64,000 nt of DNA, from NCBI GenBank assembly GCA_036365455.1, contig JAWQUS010000007.1, forward strand, positions 19,670,001 to 19,734,000. Reading direction: 5' to 3'. The notes beneath the pieces are model-generated. The model was not told where the DNA came from. It saw only the letters and a list, made by a program, of their open reading frames with translations, and did no database searches. Source of the DNA: Macrosoma leucophasiata. Lineage: Eukaryota > Arthropoda > Insecta > Lepidoptera > Hedylidae. Of this stretch, positions 37,144-50,018 are shown piece by piece (the stretch's first letter is position 1; every line of letters starts with the position of its first letter). The position numbers were made by a program, and so were the translations under genes.

Positions 37144-37378
37144 CACCGGGGACACTTCGCCAAAATTCCATACAAACGCTTAATTTGGTCTCTATTACAC
37201 AGACATCAATCAGTGACGTGTATTTACACGTGCACCTGTGTGCGTAGCACGTAGAAAATACCAACCGTCGCCCATAAGAGGGGAGGAGGTTGGGTGATGT
37301 GGGGAAATCAAGCGGGACGTCCAAGTGTCCATTCTATACGTAGTATTATTACATATTCTCTGCTATCGTGTTGCGCTT

Positions 37379-37575
37379 TTGTGGTAGAGCTACTGTGTCA
37401 GAGCTTGAGAGTTACTGTGTCAGAGTTTGATGGCGCCACCAGGGACCACCGCATTCTACTTGTTTTGTTAGCGTTTTGGTTAAGTGGTAATTTACGGCCC
37501 CGTAATTACCGAACAAAGGCATAAAAACTTGGACCTCAGAAGTGGCTACACAATGGACTTGCATTTTTATATGGA
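37379..37575 (+). repeat. Family A interspersed repeat, diverged, abutting the 37.6-kb MITE
   Basis: TGTGGTAGAGCTACTGTGTC (first segment doubled), GGACCACCGCATTCTA, GGACCTCAGAAGTGGCTACA. It stops at the MITE end near 37580. Confidence 0.65.
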
Positions 37576-37579
37576 TGTA

Positions 37580-38268
37580 TAACCCGTTTATACGGGTACT
37601 TTGTCTGAACGGGCCAAAAAGAATGGACCGTAGTCCATTCGACCGTAATCAAAAAACGTCTACGTCCCAACGGCCCGGTCATAAAATAATTTAAAAGTAC
37701 AGTCGCATACAAGCGTAACAGTCGTATGGTTTATAAATTTTCACTAGAAAATATTTACATATTTAAAGTAGTATTTAATCTAATAGTTGTAATCTAAGTA
37801 CACAAAATCGTACCTAACTCAACAATGACCCTTTCTTATCAACCAATCACAAGCAGGCAGTATATCTGTTACGACAGAGGTGTGGCGAAAAGAAGGTTCA
37901 TAATATGTAATCAGTGTTTTTTAATGTTTCGGAGTAAACAAGGAACCCTTATAATTTCGCCATGTCCGTCTGTCTGTCTGTCCGTCCGTCTGCGGTTTAG
38001 CGCAAAAACTATTGGTACTAGAGACTTGAAATTTGGCACAAGTGTACACCTTAATCACGCCGACAAAGTAGTATAATAGAAATATGAAAAATAAAATAAT
38101 ATAGGTTTTTTTTTTAATTTTTCTATATAGTGTGGGATGTCGTTGAATAGGTCTTTCAAAAATGTTAGGGGTGTGCTTACATCATTTAGACGATTTTTGA
38201 TTACGGCCGAATGGACTACGGTCCATTCTTTTTGATCCGTTCATACGTAGTACCCGTTTATACACTAG
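37580..38268. mobile_element. MITE of ~690 bp with ~80-bp inverted ends
   Basis: The left end (37580-37662) includes CAAAAAGAATGGACCGTAGT CCATTCGACCGTAATCAAAA. The right end (38186-38268) holds the complement, TTGATTACGGCCGAATGGAC TACGGTCCATTCTTTTTGAT. Inside (about 37850-38075) is a copy of another repeat with TCTGTCTGTCTGTCCGTC. No transposase is present. Confidence 0.85.
37850..38075 (+). repeat. Interspersed repeat with (TCTG)n core, nested in the MITE
   Basis: AACAAGGAACCCTTATAATT TCGCCATGTCCGTCTG … AGCGCAAAAACTATTGGTAC and CTTGAAATTTGGCACAAGTG match 29255-29395 in reverse. This family is very common in moth genomes (general knowledge). Confidence 0.8.
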
Positions 38269-38619
38269 GCTAGCTTACCACGAATGTGAACTTGTATTAC
38301 CTATGCTTAATATTGACACTTTTATGAGAGAACAATATCGAGTTGTTCCTGTTATTATATATATAGCAAAGCCGGTGCCGATCCAATATTAGGAGCCGAA
38401 TTCGGGTCCACTGTAGGCTTCCCTTTGCTGAATTAGATTACCTTCCAGCATTTGCATTTCGCCGATATCCGCGACCCCTGCGGAGGGAGGCTATTGGGTC
38501 ATGCAACGCGATTAGTTACGTCCCGTCGTATACCTTCTGCTCGGTCTCCAGAGGCTGGGTATGCGTACGGCTTCCCCATGTCAAGTGACATACAATCGGA
38601 AGTTTCCGTACCTCAATTC

Positions 38620-38760
38620 GATAAAAAAAAACGGAATTCTTATAAGACACTCGTGCTTCTGTCTGTTCGTCTGTTACAGCCATTTCGCCGTCAAAGTAGT
38701 CGACCGATTGAGTTGAAATTTAGCACGCATATTATGTACCTACCTGTAACATAGACTCAA
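38620..38760 (+). repeat. Related (TCTG)-type interspersed repeat, diverged
   Basis: ACGGAATTCTTATAAGACAC, GCTTCTGTCTGTTCGTCTGT and TGAGTTGAAATTTAGCACGC follow the same layout as 37850-38075 but with different words, so it is a related subfamily. Confidence 0.6.
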
Positions 38761-39174
38761 ACATGGACTTGTAAGATGAAATTTGGAAAATAATTCAATA
38801 GGATGGAAAATTTAGCCAAACTGAAGGACGTGATGAACGTCAGTTCCTTTGAAGAAATTATTTTTGGTAGCGTTCCGAGTCGTCCCTGCTGGGCTAAGTA
38901 CATCACCCCTTCTTTCGGCTAAGTACACCCCCGTTCCTCTTGGCTAAGTACCGTCACTCACTCCTCGGCTAAGTATACCTCCCACTCATTTCACCGTCTG
39001 TACGTTCTCAGTCCGTTACAAAAACAAGGAACGAGAAATATTTCTTTGTTGAATTTCGCGTGCAGTTCTATTTCAATCTCAAATCTTAGTACAAATGAAT
39101 TGTTACTCTGGAGGAGTAAGATGTTATGCTATTGTAGTACTTTGTAAATAATGTTACATTCAAATATGGAGCTG

Positions 39175-39284
39175 TATCAGCATTGAATGCTGAGTCCTAC
39201 CATTTAGTGGCACGTTTAATAAGAATGATGCGGTGGTGCCTATGCCTTCATGACCCTGTTGAAGCTGTAGCACCAGTAAATAAA
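39175..39284 (-). repeat. Family A interspersed repeat, 5' fragment
   Basis: CCTACCATTTAGTGGCACGT, GATGCGGTGGTGCCTATGCC, GTAGCACCAGTAA. Confidence 0.75.
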
Positions 39285-39313
39285 AAAAATAAATATTTGA
39301 TTATGTTTTAAAT

Positions 39314-39606
39314 TACTGGTGGTACTTAGAGCTCCAGTGACGGCGCTCGCGGGCTTAGGCACCACCGCATTACCTAATATACTTGCCGCTAAATGGTAGT
39401 GTTCAGCACTATCGTGTTCCGGTCAGGTGGTAATGTAGGTACATCCCTGTAATTTCCGCCACAGAGGCAACACCTTAGGCCTCATCAGTGGTAACGCATC
39501 TACATTTTAACCTTGGTCTTCGTGTAAGTGTCTATAGGCTGCAGTCATCACTTAACATCAATGTGAACTGCAAGCTAGTTTGCCACTTCCATCACATAAA
39601 AAAAAT
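39314..39606 (+). repeat. Family A interspersed repeat, near full length
   Basis: TACTGGTGGTACTTAGAGCT to CACTTCCATCACATAAAAAA. With the copy at 39175-39284 it forms a head-to-head pair. Confidence 0.88.
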
Positions 39607-42600
39607 GCCTTCGATTTTGGAAATTGTTCGTAAACATTTCTTAACCGAAAAACTACCAAATAATTTGTTTTAGACAGTATAGGTACTTATATAACTAAAC
39701 AAAATAAGGTTAAATAAGATATCAGGAAAGCGTCTGTCCTTAGATACACCTATGTAATTGTGAAAAGGTCTTACGTACAAATTTATACGTATTTCGCGAC
39801 AGCACCTAAAGGTTGAACAACTTTGTACCCTTTTATGCGCACGTACAACAAAACAGCTGTTTACACTAACCGTGAAGCCTTGTAAGTTTTGGTGGAACTA
39901 CAAAACTCGTGCTGAACACGTAAAATTTCGTAGACTGTTATTTGTTTGTTTTTCATTGTATCCTTATAAGCCAGACACATTAATTTCGCTTTACAATAGA
40001 GTCGCTCCCGGCCCCACCTACACTATTATACGATATATCACGTCTGAATGCCTCAGTAAAAGTTATCTCTAACAACACAAGTTCACTAAACAACCCACGG
40101 GGAATTTGGGAATTTAAATTTACGAAATACGTCATATTGTTATTCTCGCGTTAATTCGGTGGTTGATATGTCACAACTTAAGAGATTGTTTGTGTAGTTT
40201 GCAATTATAGTGTTACGAGGCGACATCGTTCTATAACACTTCACAGATTTTATGGCGTCGCGTCCTCTGTTTTATGGCCCTAGCCGAGTGAGGGTCCTCG
40301 AAGTGATACAGCGAATACTCATTCGCAACACCTACAGACCGTCAGATTGCCTACACGAATATAAAAAGGACGCGATGATGTAAACGGGACGAATTCCTCC
40401 CGCGCGGTATCCACTCCCGCTATCAAATATTTCGTAACGAGTCCTATATCGAATAATTTATTTTGGTTATCATCGATAATCGATACGCTTTATGCGGGAC
40501 AAGGAAACTCATGAAATATCTGCACGGTAACCACCCTCATACTGTTTGTAAGGCAAATGTATGCTATCGCCTTGTTTCTTATCTGTTGGCCACGGCGACC
40601 TACATAGAACATGTTCGGATGCGGCTTAATTATACAGTAACTTAGCGGTGATATGCACGATAATATTCTTTTGTTTTCCCTTGCGGGAGTAACCTCGTTA
40701 GTGCTTTTGTAAGTGTGTCGTACATCATCTTGTGAAGTTTACCGAAACATTTGGTCCGTCGGGATAATTCCCCGCAATTTTGGGATTACACCACTCGTCC
40801 CTGCTGTCCCTTAATGACAAATGAGAAGACGTCAGTTCGGTTCACTTCAGTGTCAAACTTGGACTGTCCACGTGCAATGACAAAGTTAAGATTAACGACT
40901 TTGCGTGTCGCAACGTTACAGTTTTAATACACTTCTTCAAAAGTTTACCGTCGTCGAAGTTTCCTTGTGATAACATTTCTGTCATTTCGCCCTGACGTTA
41001 TTCAGTAACATGTTTGCTGATATTGGGGCAATGTAATAAAGCGGACTTATACCGTCCCTTGCGGGGAGCCTTATCGTATACGAAATGTGATTTCGACTAA
41101 TTCCAGCTTAAAGAGATTCGCGGTCTCCCTTCGGTCCTGTTTCGAGTATCTCCTTCGGTCTTATCTTCGACTCGAGCTGATCCCCCCGCCTATACACCCG
41201 CTAGCCGGTATTCCACCGAAATTGATTCCGGCACACGATTCGCGTAGATTGAAGTGAATTGAATTAATTTTGTCGCTGATTGAAAAGTTGATATCTCGGC
41301 GTTGATAGCGATTCCGATTTTCGCAATGGAAATTCTGGACTGAATGTTAATCGGGCTGGTTTTTGGTGACCTAGTAATCGTTAATTTAGGAAGACTTGCG
41401 CAATACTTTAACAAATCCTACATGAATTAAAAACTTGTCAGTGCAGTCAGGTTTTTAAAATAAACTTGAAAACTACACCTACACATGTTTGTTGCTTATT
41501 TAATTTACAAAATGTTGTTGCTAGTTGAACCATATAAAAGATCTTAATTCCACATGCATGGAACGTAGTTATTTGGCATAAATTGTTGAACTTTAAATTC
41601 TTTGTTCCCTATCGTTTTACCCCTCCGGCGGGAAAACCGTGAAGTTTGGACCATTCATCAACGGTGTTAAATTACAGTTCAGACGCTATTTTTCTTTCTT
41701 CGCATTCGAATCGCTCTCACTGTTTTCTCTACTCAAATAAAAAGTCTGCTCGGAAAATCTCAAATTGCCTGTGATTGTCTACAAGTAAGTTTTACAACCA
41801 ACTAACGGTGCCCGATAGTGCAGGAAAATATGAAGGCGGTAAGAAGTTGGGCGGGCTCCCTCGCGTTGCCATGGAGACGGGTCTGAATTAGGTAAATGAA
41901 TCAGTTCGCCCTACTGTCGATGGCGTGCAAGCCTTCTAATCTATTTCGGGATCCATGCACGCCGATGCTTTTATAGACTCGCTTTAATGTAATGAAACGT
42001 TCGTTAGTTGATCGCATTACTCCCACCGACTTTCTGTTTATGTTGCCGACATGGGAATGTCTTGTCGTAGCGTGAAATGTGACGTGGGTGGATTGGACAA
42101 CAACGCCTTTATGAAGATGTTAATCGTGTAAATGTCTAGGAAAATTCTGTCTTAGTTAAATGACCACGCGTTTTATTCAATGCCGAAAGAGTTTTGGCGC
42201 TAAAAAGAAACGGTACGGCTTGATTTACGAAATTGAGACGAATTTGCTTACATAAAAATGGCTTAATTTGTTCGGCGTCCAGCGTGTTCAGTCCAAAAAT
42301 TGCTTGTTGAGCGTACTTGATGATCGTAAGCAGGATACACCTTTTGTTTTGAACTTGAACCCCATCCAAGGAGTTTGGTTATGTTATTTGTTTTCTCTGC
42401 AATGAGTAGGTACACCTACCGCATAACGTAAACGAGAGGCAGCAACCACCCAACGCTTAACGCATTAAGTCGCGCGATGCGTTCTCAGACAATTAAACGC
42501 CATTACGTTCCGCCAAGTTTACGTAATAAAGCTGCGGCGTAATGAATGAAGTTATAATTAATTAATAACTTTAAACACCTAAGCTCGCTTTCATAACACT

Positions 42601-44354
42601 AGGAATGTTTTTAGACGTCGTTCGTGAGACGTCTGACTGCGACGCTTCTCTAGACTTTAGATGTACCCTTATTTGACTTCCCTAGGATTAATAGTTCTAT
42701 ATTCTTGTTTCACTTGGGATGTCGCGACGCCGAGGTCTTTGACCGACGCCTCCTCGTCGCCATGGCAACCGGAATACCTACGTGTTGCGGACTTGAAATA
42801 ATAAATGTAGAATAAGCTTTAGGGTGTAAAGAGTAAAAGGTTTGCGATGAATAAAGCCTTTAACGGTCTCGCCGTTAATGCACCTTCCTACTACATTAAA
42901 CATTAATTTTGCACATGGGACTCCCTATGTGATGTTACACCCGGTTACTGGATACTTTTTAATAGAGTGATATTATTGTGATGTATAATCACAGTGTAGC
43001 TTAGTAACGTTTTCCATAGGAGTGTATTTATGTTATTTAACTGTGAATATGCATCGGTATTCCAATTTAATTATCGTGCGATGTCCTTAACCTTATGCAG
43101 GAATCTCACCAGTCCATATTACACTAGTTTAATTATACAAAATTATTCTGGTGTGTGCGGCGTTGTAGCATGTTTATCACGAAATTCAATTACACCGCAA
43201 CTGTGTGGCCTTAGTACAAGTTGTAGTTTAACGTGAGTCGACATCGACAACTCGAAGTTCGTTCGGATTATATAGGATTTGTTTTTTGTCAAAAACTTAA
43301 AATCTATTTTTTTCAATTAATCTTTAATGTCGAAAATATCAGTGATACCCCTCCCCCCCTGATAACTGAATTATTTACTTAGTAGATGATTAAATCGGAT
43401 ACTAAAATTTGGGCACGGTAGGTTTATATGAAAATTATACTAACTGCTTAAAATGTTTATCGACGGGAGTAAAATTGAACATCTCATGCCAGCTACCGGT
43501 AATGTTATTGTGTATATTAAAATTAACTTCCGATACGGGGAATCCCGGCTGTCAAAAGTTTGTTCATCCGAAACTTTTGTAAAGAGGGTCCGCATTTTTC
43601 TCTGCACACTCAATAATAATGAACAGGCCTATGCTTAATGTAAATTGGAAATGTAACAGAATCCAGTCACGAATTTGCGTGCCTAGTGATTCGTGTACTG
43701 AAGTTAGGGTTGTAAGTGCTGGCCTCATATCTTTAAAAAAATCTAACTATTGAAATACTTTTTAAGATTTTTTTTAGTTCAAACTCAAACTTAGAATTTT
43801 TGCGAGTGGGAGCGGTAGGCAATCATTTGGAGTGTCAGAAATAATTCAGATGTTAAGTGAAGATAAGACTTTATTTTATTCAAAATAGTGTAGGTCCGTC
43901 ATTTCTACGCCATTAATTCGATATAAATTTGAAAAGCACTTTGCTGTATATTGCTCTTTTCTGAAAACGTTCGTAATGAAGCACCAATGTATTGAAAATC
44001 GGTTATCGAAATGATGTCAATCGAGTTACCTACATTATATATGCTCTCAATATGGGGTAACGATCCTACAGTTTCCGTAAATGTATTGAGAATATTCTAG
44101 GACACCCTAAACCTAGTACTAAGAAAATAAGACTGTTGTCAACCCCTGATATACTGTATCTGTGTCCTTCGAACCGTCTGAACATATTTTACGATTGTCA
44201 CGTTTGTCATCCCTCGGTTTAATGTAAATAAGCTCCCAGACGTCTCTAAAAATATACTCGTAAATATGGTTATTTTATGCAGTGCGAGAAAATATTTTCA
44301 TGTATATTGATCTCGTGTTTGTTACCTACCTACCCTCGTATTTTGTATTTTTTA
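39607..44354. other. Long repeat-poor stretch, no gene recognised
   Basis: About 4.7 kb with few of the window's repeats and locally higher GC (40.2-42.8 kb). It has no open frame above 80 codons and no splice-framed coding block I could match to a family. It could be part of a long 5' intron or regulatory region of the kinase gene downstream, or intergenic DNA. Confidence 0.6.
42756..42769. promoter_or_regulatory. Candidate X-box (RFX-type) motif
   Basis: GTCGCCATGGCAAC fits the RFX consensus GTNRCCNNRGYAAC. A related GTTGCCATGGAGAC lies at 41865-41878, in a GC-richer, repeat-poor part of the window. Motif only; no promoter is identified. Confidence 0.35.
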
Positions 44355-44521
44355 TGTTAAGAAAGTGGCAAACAAGCATACAGTTCACATTGATGGTAAG
44401 TGATGACTGCAGGCAATAGACACTTACACAAAGACCAGAGGTCAAAATACAGATGCGTTTCCACTTCTGAGGCCTAAGGTATTATGCTTCCATGCCGGAA
44501 ATTACAGGGCCGTACATTACA
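44355..44521 (-). repeat. Family A interspersed repeat, 3' part
   Basis: AAGTGGCAAACAAGCATACA … GGCCTAAGGTATTATGCTTC … GGGCCGTACATTACAG. Confidence 0.82.
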
Positions 44522-44569
44522 GTATACATTATACATTAGTATACGATTAGAATGAAACAGGTAATGTTA

Positions 44570-44672
44570 ACGTAGCTTCACGTCTGTATAAGGTATAGGC
44601 AGAGGTGGTAAAAATGTATTAAGCCATGCCTTCAAACTGTTTTAAACACGCACGATTCGCCAGTTTGTAATC
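44570..44672 (-). mobile_element. tRNA-derived SINE, 3' fragment
   Basis: AGCTTCACGTCTGTATAAGG, GGCAGAGGTGG and CACGCACGATTCGCCAGTTT match the 3' third of the SINE family in reverse orientation. It abuts a family A copy at 44355-44521. Confidence 0.65.
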
Positions 44673-47600
44673 ACTCACGATAACACAATATTTTGTGGTG
44701 GTATTCTCTTATTGAAATGTATATTTGTTCCTTCTCGCATCAAATTATAGTTTGTACATACATAAATCTGTTTATCAAGTAAACTTTTCGACAAGGACAC
44801 TTGACAATAACTAGACTTCTTAGGAATAATTTCTTCACTCTACAGATTAATGAATCTTCTAACTTCTTTGTGGTTCTTACGAATGTGCGAGAAAACTGTT
44901 TGATTCTGTGTTGACTTTCAATATTCAACTTACCTACTTTCCAATTTGCTAAGTTCTTAAAGTTCACGCATACCTACCTAGACGATCCCTGTGAGTTTAC
45001 CAAAAGGCATACTTATTATTTTTTAAGAAAAATGTGTACCCACAATGTGTTGTAACCATTTTAGTTCACTAGTATTTTAGAATGGACTTGGCAATGCGTT
45101 AAAATTAACTAAGAATTAACGTTTGCTAAATTCAACATCATCAACATTGATCCCATCCAGTAACTATTTATCCTGCCAGTTATTATCTCAGTCCCATTAA
45201 AAGCAATTCAAATGATAAACGTATAGAGCTAATCAGCTAACGGTTATCGGCTTTGTAGGATCGATTCGTTTGCTCAGTTAATATTCTCCATTCCATTCCA
45301 TATTACGTGTGCTAATGTGATTCCGACTGTTTGGTCGATTATACCAACATTTGCGATCCCTTGTTACTCACCCTAAATATGTATGTACCTACTGCATTCG
45401 AATATGGATCGAGTATGTTATTATTAATCGAGTGAGTGTAAATAGAGGGAGTTAATTGAGATGCTGTAAGTCATCGTAATACGTTATGATGTACGACGTC
45501 ATGTTGACATTGACGTCAACATGATGTTTTCTTAGCCATTGGTACAAAATATTGAGCCAACAAGCACCATTATATGTAGATACTAGTGCTTTTTGATTTG
45601 ATTGCAAAGTAATACTTGAAGTTCCTATGTCAATATTTGGTTAAAGCCTTTTCGTTTTGTACGTCACGAAATCATCTCTGTATATTATGGTCCATGACCG
45701 TGGTAACCATGTTTCAAAAATGGATTGGCATCGTAGCTGATGAAACAATAATTAAAAGAATTCAACTCCCAGTTTCTAGTCTGATACTACTTATTTATTG
45801 ATGTAAGCCTCTTATCCATCTAAGAGTCTCATAGTAGACCGGTGGCTTGATATTTTACAATATTTGACATGTTTCGTATTCGAGATAATCACTTTACATT
45901 ACATGTATCGTCGACTCCGCTATCAACCAATTGGCATAAAGTTAATCTGTCCACGAGAGAAGTTGGTATGGTATTCGGAACTGGCACGTTACGTTAAAAA
46001 TAACAATAAAAACAAGCCGAATATTTCATTTGGCTCCAGTAATCATTTACATAGGATAGGGTGACACGTGCGAGGTGGCCGATGGAGCATGAATGGGTCG
46101 CGACGGATCCACGCGCCGCTGCGTCCATTGTCCCCTTCCGCGTTGCATTGCACGTATGCCAAGTATACCGCATCGTGGCTAGGGTTACCAATGTTCCCAT
46201 CCGGATAAATCCTGTCGAGACGGCTTTTGAGAGTTGATATTGGACTATACCGGAATTTTGCGACTGCATTCCGTTCGGATTTTCATTGAGACTGGATTTT
46301 CTGTCGTCATAATAAATCGCATTAATTGGTACTTTAGCTAAGCGCTTAAGTAGTTTACCCTTAACGTGAGTACCTAAGTAATTATTTTGCTTGATTTATC
46401 TGAAGTCTGGATATAAATAGGTATACTGCTACGCAATGGTTAGATTGTTTTCGTATTACAATGCATATTTGTCTTGGAACAATTTATTCTTAAGGCAATT
46501 TGGGTCAATTAATTGATTGACAAATTATTTTTTTCTGACCTCACACTCTCATGTCCATTTTTCTCCTAATTTTACCGTTGCGGAAGCAATGCGAGAGGTT
46601 TTTCTTCATTGTTGGTCTATAGCGTGTGCACCATAGCGTATGTAGTCATTATTTTCAGCCAGATTTTTGTAGATTTCATGCTTGGTAACCCTACTCGCAA
46701 CGCTTTGGTGAATTTGGAAGCATGTGCGTGATATGCAGGCTACTGGGCAACCATACAATCGCAAACTGGATCAAGCCTAGTTCCACTTGTGTCGATATCA
46801 ACAGTAGTGCCATTTCTCTTGATTCAACTTTATAAAGTGGCATCTTAAATAAAGTGGAATATTTCGAAAAAGTCATTTCTTTGTGCTATGATACCTACTT
46901 CATCACTGTTTCATTTTATTTAATTTCCCCATAACACATGCGTGTTAAATATTATTCATATTTTAAAAAACCTTTTTTTATATAAATATTATTTTAAACT
47001 ATCATAAAGCCAGAGATTGTAATGTAGATGTGTGGCAACGCATCGGGTCTGTTCATAGGCAAGTAAAAAAGTGAATGCGGTGGTGCTTTAAAATGTTGTA
47101 TTTAAAGTGGAATATGAATTGTTGAAATTATTGCATTATCTTGTACCTAATCAATAAAGGAGAATGCCTTTTTGTAGAAAGGTGTCTTGTAAAACTCAAC
47201 GACCAGTAAAATTATTTATTGTGTTAAAATATTTTTAGCGAACCACTATTTTACTTTAAATGAATTCATTTAACACAAAAAACCTACATAACATTCACAT
47301 CGTTAATATCAAAATGTCAAAACATAATATTAAGTGCTGTGAATCAGCCTATGGTAAAACGTTTTCTGCAAACAAAGTACAGATTATCAAAAAGGTTCAT
47401 TATAGAATTCAACCATTGGACGATCACTAGTCATAATAAAAAGTGTTACATGATGTTAATCTAAACAAGTCGCTGGCTATAAACCAGGAAGCTGGCAACA
47501 TACGCCTCCTACAGAATCAGCTAACCGTCTACCCAGTGAACATCAAATCCATATCTCAGTCCCACGACACGCCCCGCTGCGCCGGCGGCACTGATTTTTT

Positions 47601-48049
47601 ATTGCCCCCGGGGAACTTGGCTCAAATCCGGAAAGATTTGCAGCTTGCGTTTGGTAACCGAGAATGTGCTATCACCGTTTAATACATACACCAGCGACAG
47701 TTATACCCAGTCCTTTATTGCGTAATGTAGCTGCAGAGTTTGAATGAATTATGTAGATTTTTTACATATATCTTGTTGTTTTAGGTGTAATATTTCAGGG
47801 AATCATGTCGGTTTCAAATCTTGCGTCTGCTTTGCTGGTAGGTAATGTTAGAAATGCGTGTATGCATTTTCTTTAGATCGGGGAGTAAATGATAAGAGAT
47901 TTTTCCAATTGAGGCATTCTGTTACATCTCCCGAGTTTCGGCATGTAGGTACCTATGTGTATGCATGCATTACATCATTACATAACATCGAAATCTCGAC
48001 TTCTGCTTAATCTGAGATCTTGTCAATAAAATGCAGAATAAATTACCTA
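44673..48049. other. Noncoding, nothing recognised
   Basis: Short frames only. The one at 47443-47682 has higher GC but no ATG start, splice pair or family match. Confidence 0.6.
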
Positions 48050-48352
48050 CGGGTGCCAGAGTTCCAGTGGTGAAGATCTAGGGCGTAGGCACAGTGGTGC
48101 CTATGCCTATGCAATGCAGTGGCATTACCTACCTCATATCTCTGCCGCCTAGTTAGAGCTCTTTATTTTCCGGTTAGATGAATAGCCAAGTATTAACTAT
48201 TACAAAACAAATCTACTTAGGCTTCTAGGAGTGGCAACTCATTTGCATTTTGACCCGCGATTTTTGTGTAAATATCTATAGGTTGCAGTCATCATAAAAT
48301 CACCATTCATTTGTATTGCATACTTGTTTACCATCACCATTACATAAAATAC
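48050..48352 (+). repeat. Family A interspersed repeat, diverged full-length copy
   Basis: GTGCCAGAGTTCCAGTGGTG … ATCTATAGGTTGCAGTCATC … CATCACCATTACATAAAATA. Confidence 0.7.
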
Positions 48353-48686
48353 ATGAAACCCTCAAATCCCTTACGTAAAATTCAGGCGTAAAGTTATTGG
48401 TATTTATGAAATGCCGCTTTCATCAACCTATATTGTTATAACTGTTCATTCCCATTCCGTAATGCATTCGTAGAAATGTCCGGCATTTTCCCAAAAGTGC
48501 AATTGAAGTAGCAATGATCATAATCAGGGCGTTTCTTCTGTCGTTAACTGAACACGACATTTAGACAAATGCCCGGGGCTATAGCAATGCGTAATGTCAA
48601 TATCCTTCAGTTGGTTGGAAATTCAAATGTTGTCGTTGAAAATTATAGTCCTGTGCAGGTGTGTATTAGAAATGTTACTTCGATTT

Positions 48687-48890
48687 TTTTATGTTATCAT
48701 GGTGTCAAACAATCAAGCGGTTCAGATTGATTGTAATAATACTGCAGCCTATAGACATCTGTACGGAAACTAAAGGTCAAAATGCTTGCACTGCCACCCC
48801 TGAGACTCAAGTTGTTTTACCTCTGTGACTGTTATTACAGTTCAATGCATTATCATCTAACCGGAACACGGTAGTGATGAACTACCTATA
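48687..48890 (-). repeat. Family A interspersed repeat, diverged
   Basis: GTGTCAAACAATCAAGCGGT, TACTGCAGCCTATAGACATC, CATCTAACCGGAACACGGTA. Confidence 0.7.
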
Positions 48891-49801
48891 TATATACTAT
48901 AAGTAGACAGATTGGTAAAAAGCTGGTGCCTGCGCTGTCCTGCGACACTTGACACCTACTCCCAATTTTTATGATAGTTTTGATGTACACACATTTGATA
49001 TATACATGTACACGTCAGGGATTTCGCCGCTTATCCAAAATCAATGAAATATATCTATAATTTTTTTTAGTACAACTGCGTAATCTGACCACGTTGTAGA
49101 GCCAGTTCACTAATAGCTGATAATACATATACCAAGATACACATGGCACACTGTATACGGCAAATTGACCGTTGTTAGCTGGTATAAGTACATATTTATT
49201 ATCTTGAATATAATTCAATCCAAATTAGTATTATCCTAAATAAAACTGAGGATCCCAATATTATTCCGACCCGGTAATTCATCTTGCAACTGCCGACTAG
49301 AACATGTTTAAAGTTTTGATATGAATAACTCCTTTGACAAATAATCTGACTCGGACAACAGATTAAGTTACTGAACTGAACTTTAGCCGGTAGTTTTAGC
49401 TTAATCCTGTTTGTCTGTATAAGTGGCAAAACTGGGAAGGCCCAACACAAACATATTTTGAACGCACATATGAAGTTTGGATATTGCTTGTGAAAGTTCC
49501 AGAATAAATATTATTATGATTTTGCTTTATCTTCTTCTGTGATGTTATTAGTTTGGTTATCATTTCTGACCCACGATTGCATCTATTCGTTGCATCTTTC
49601 GTAGGGTCATCTGTATAAAAATGAGAGTTTGGGGGACTTGAATGCAGGTCCTCCTTCCTTAGGAGCGTCCACGGATTCGTTGCTGCCATTTGTGGCAGGG
49701 GAAAAAGACAACTATTATTTTGATTCACATGAACTATTTTCTTATGTTAGTAGTTTGTAATATCTGAGTCAATCTGACCCACAATTGTTATATTGTTGCA
49801 G
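48891..49801. other. Intron or upstream sequence before GckIII exon a
   Basis: Low GC, ending in TTGTTATATTGTTGCAG, the acceptor of exon a. No coding block seen. Confidence 0.7.
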
Positions 49802-50018
49802 GGAACAAAACTATGGATAATAATGGAGTATTTGGGCGGTGGGTCCGCGTTGGACCTGATGAAAGCGGGCAGTTTCGAGGAGATGCACATCGCGGTGATC
49901 CTCCGCGAGGTGCTCCGCGGCCTGGACTACCTGCACTCCGAGAGGAAACTGCACAGGGATATCAAGGCCGCGAACGTGCTGCTTAGTGAAATGGGGGACG
50001 TCAAATTGGCTGATTTCG
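49802..50018 (+). CDS. GckIII: GckIII exon a: kinase hinge to DFG
   Basis: The exon follows a TATTGTTGCAG acceptor and ends at a G|GTAAGT donor. It opens in phase 0 with [20 protein letters not shown], which is the beta5-hinge region. Next come the alphaD/alphaE segments ([20 protein letters not shown]), the catalytic loop [10 protein letters not shown] with the catalytic Asp and Asn, and the metal-binding DFG motif, whose Gly codon is split over the intron. The wording of this block is characteristic of GCK-III kinases. GC content is well above the flanking DNA, as for all exons of this gene. The preceding exon should end with the beta3-beta4 region (…YYGSYLK in relatives) and was not found upstream in the window. 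Open frame continues 5' of the acceptor for only three codons' worth of intron sequence and is not taken as coding. Confidence 0.95.

Noticed and set aside
45680..45720. VYYG-like reading as the missing exon before GTKLW
   Set aside because: Residues around it do not match the family and no donor follows in phase.
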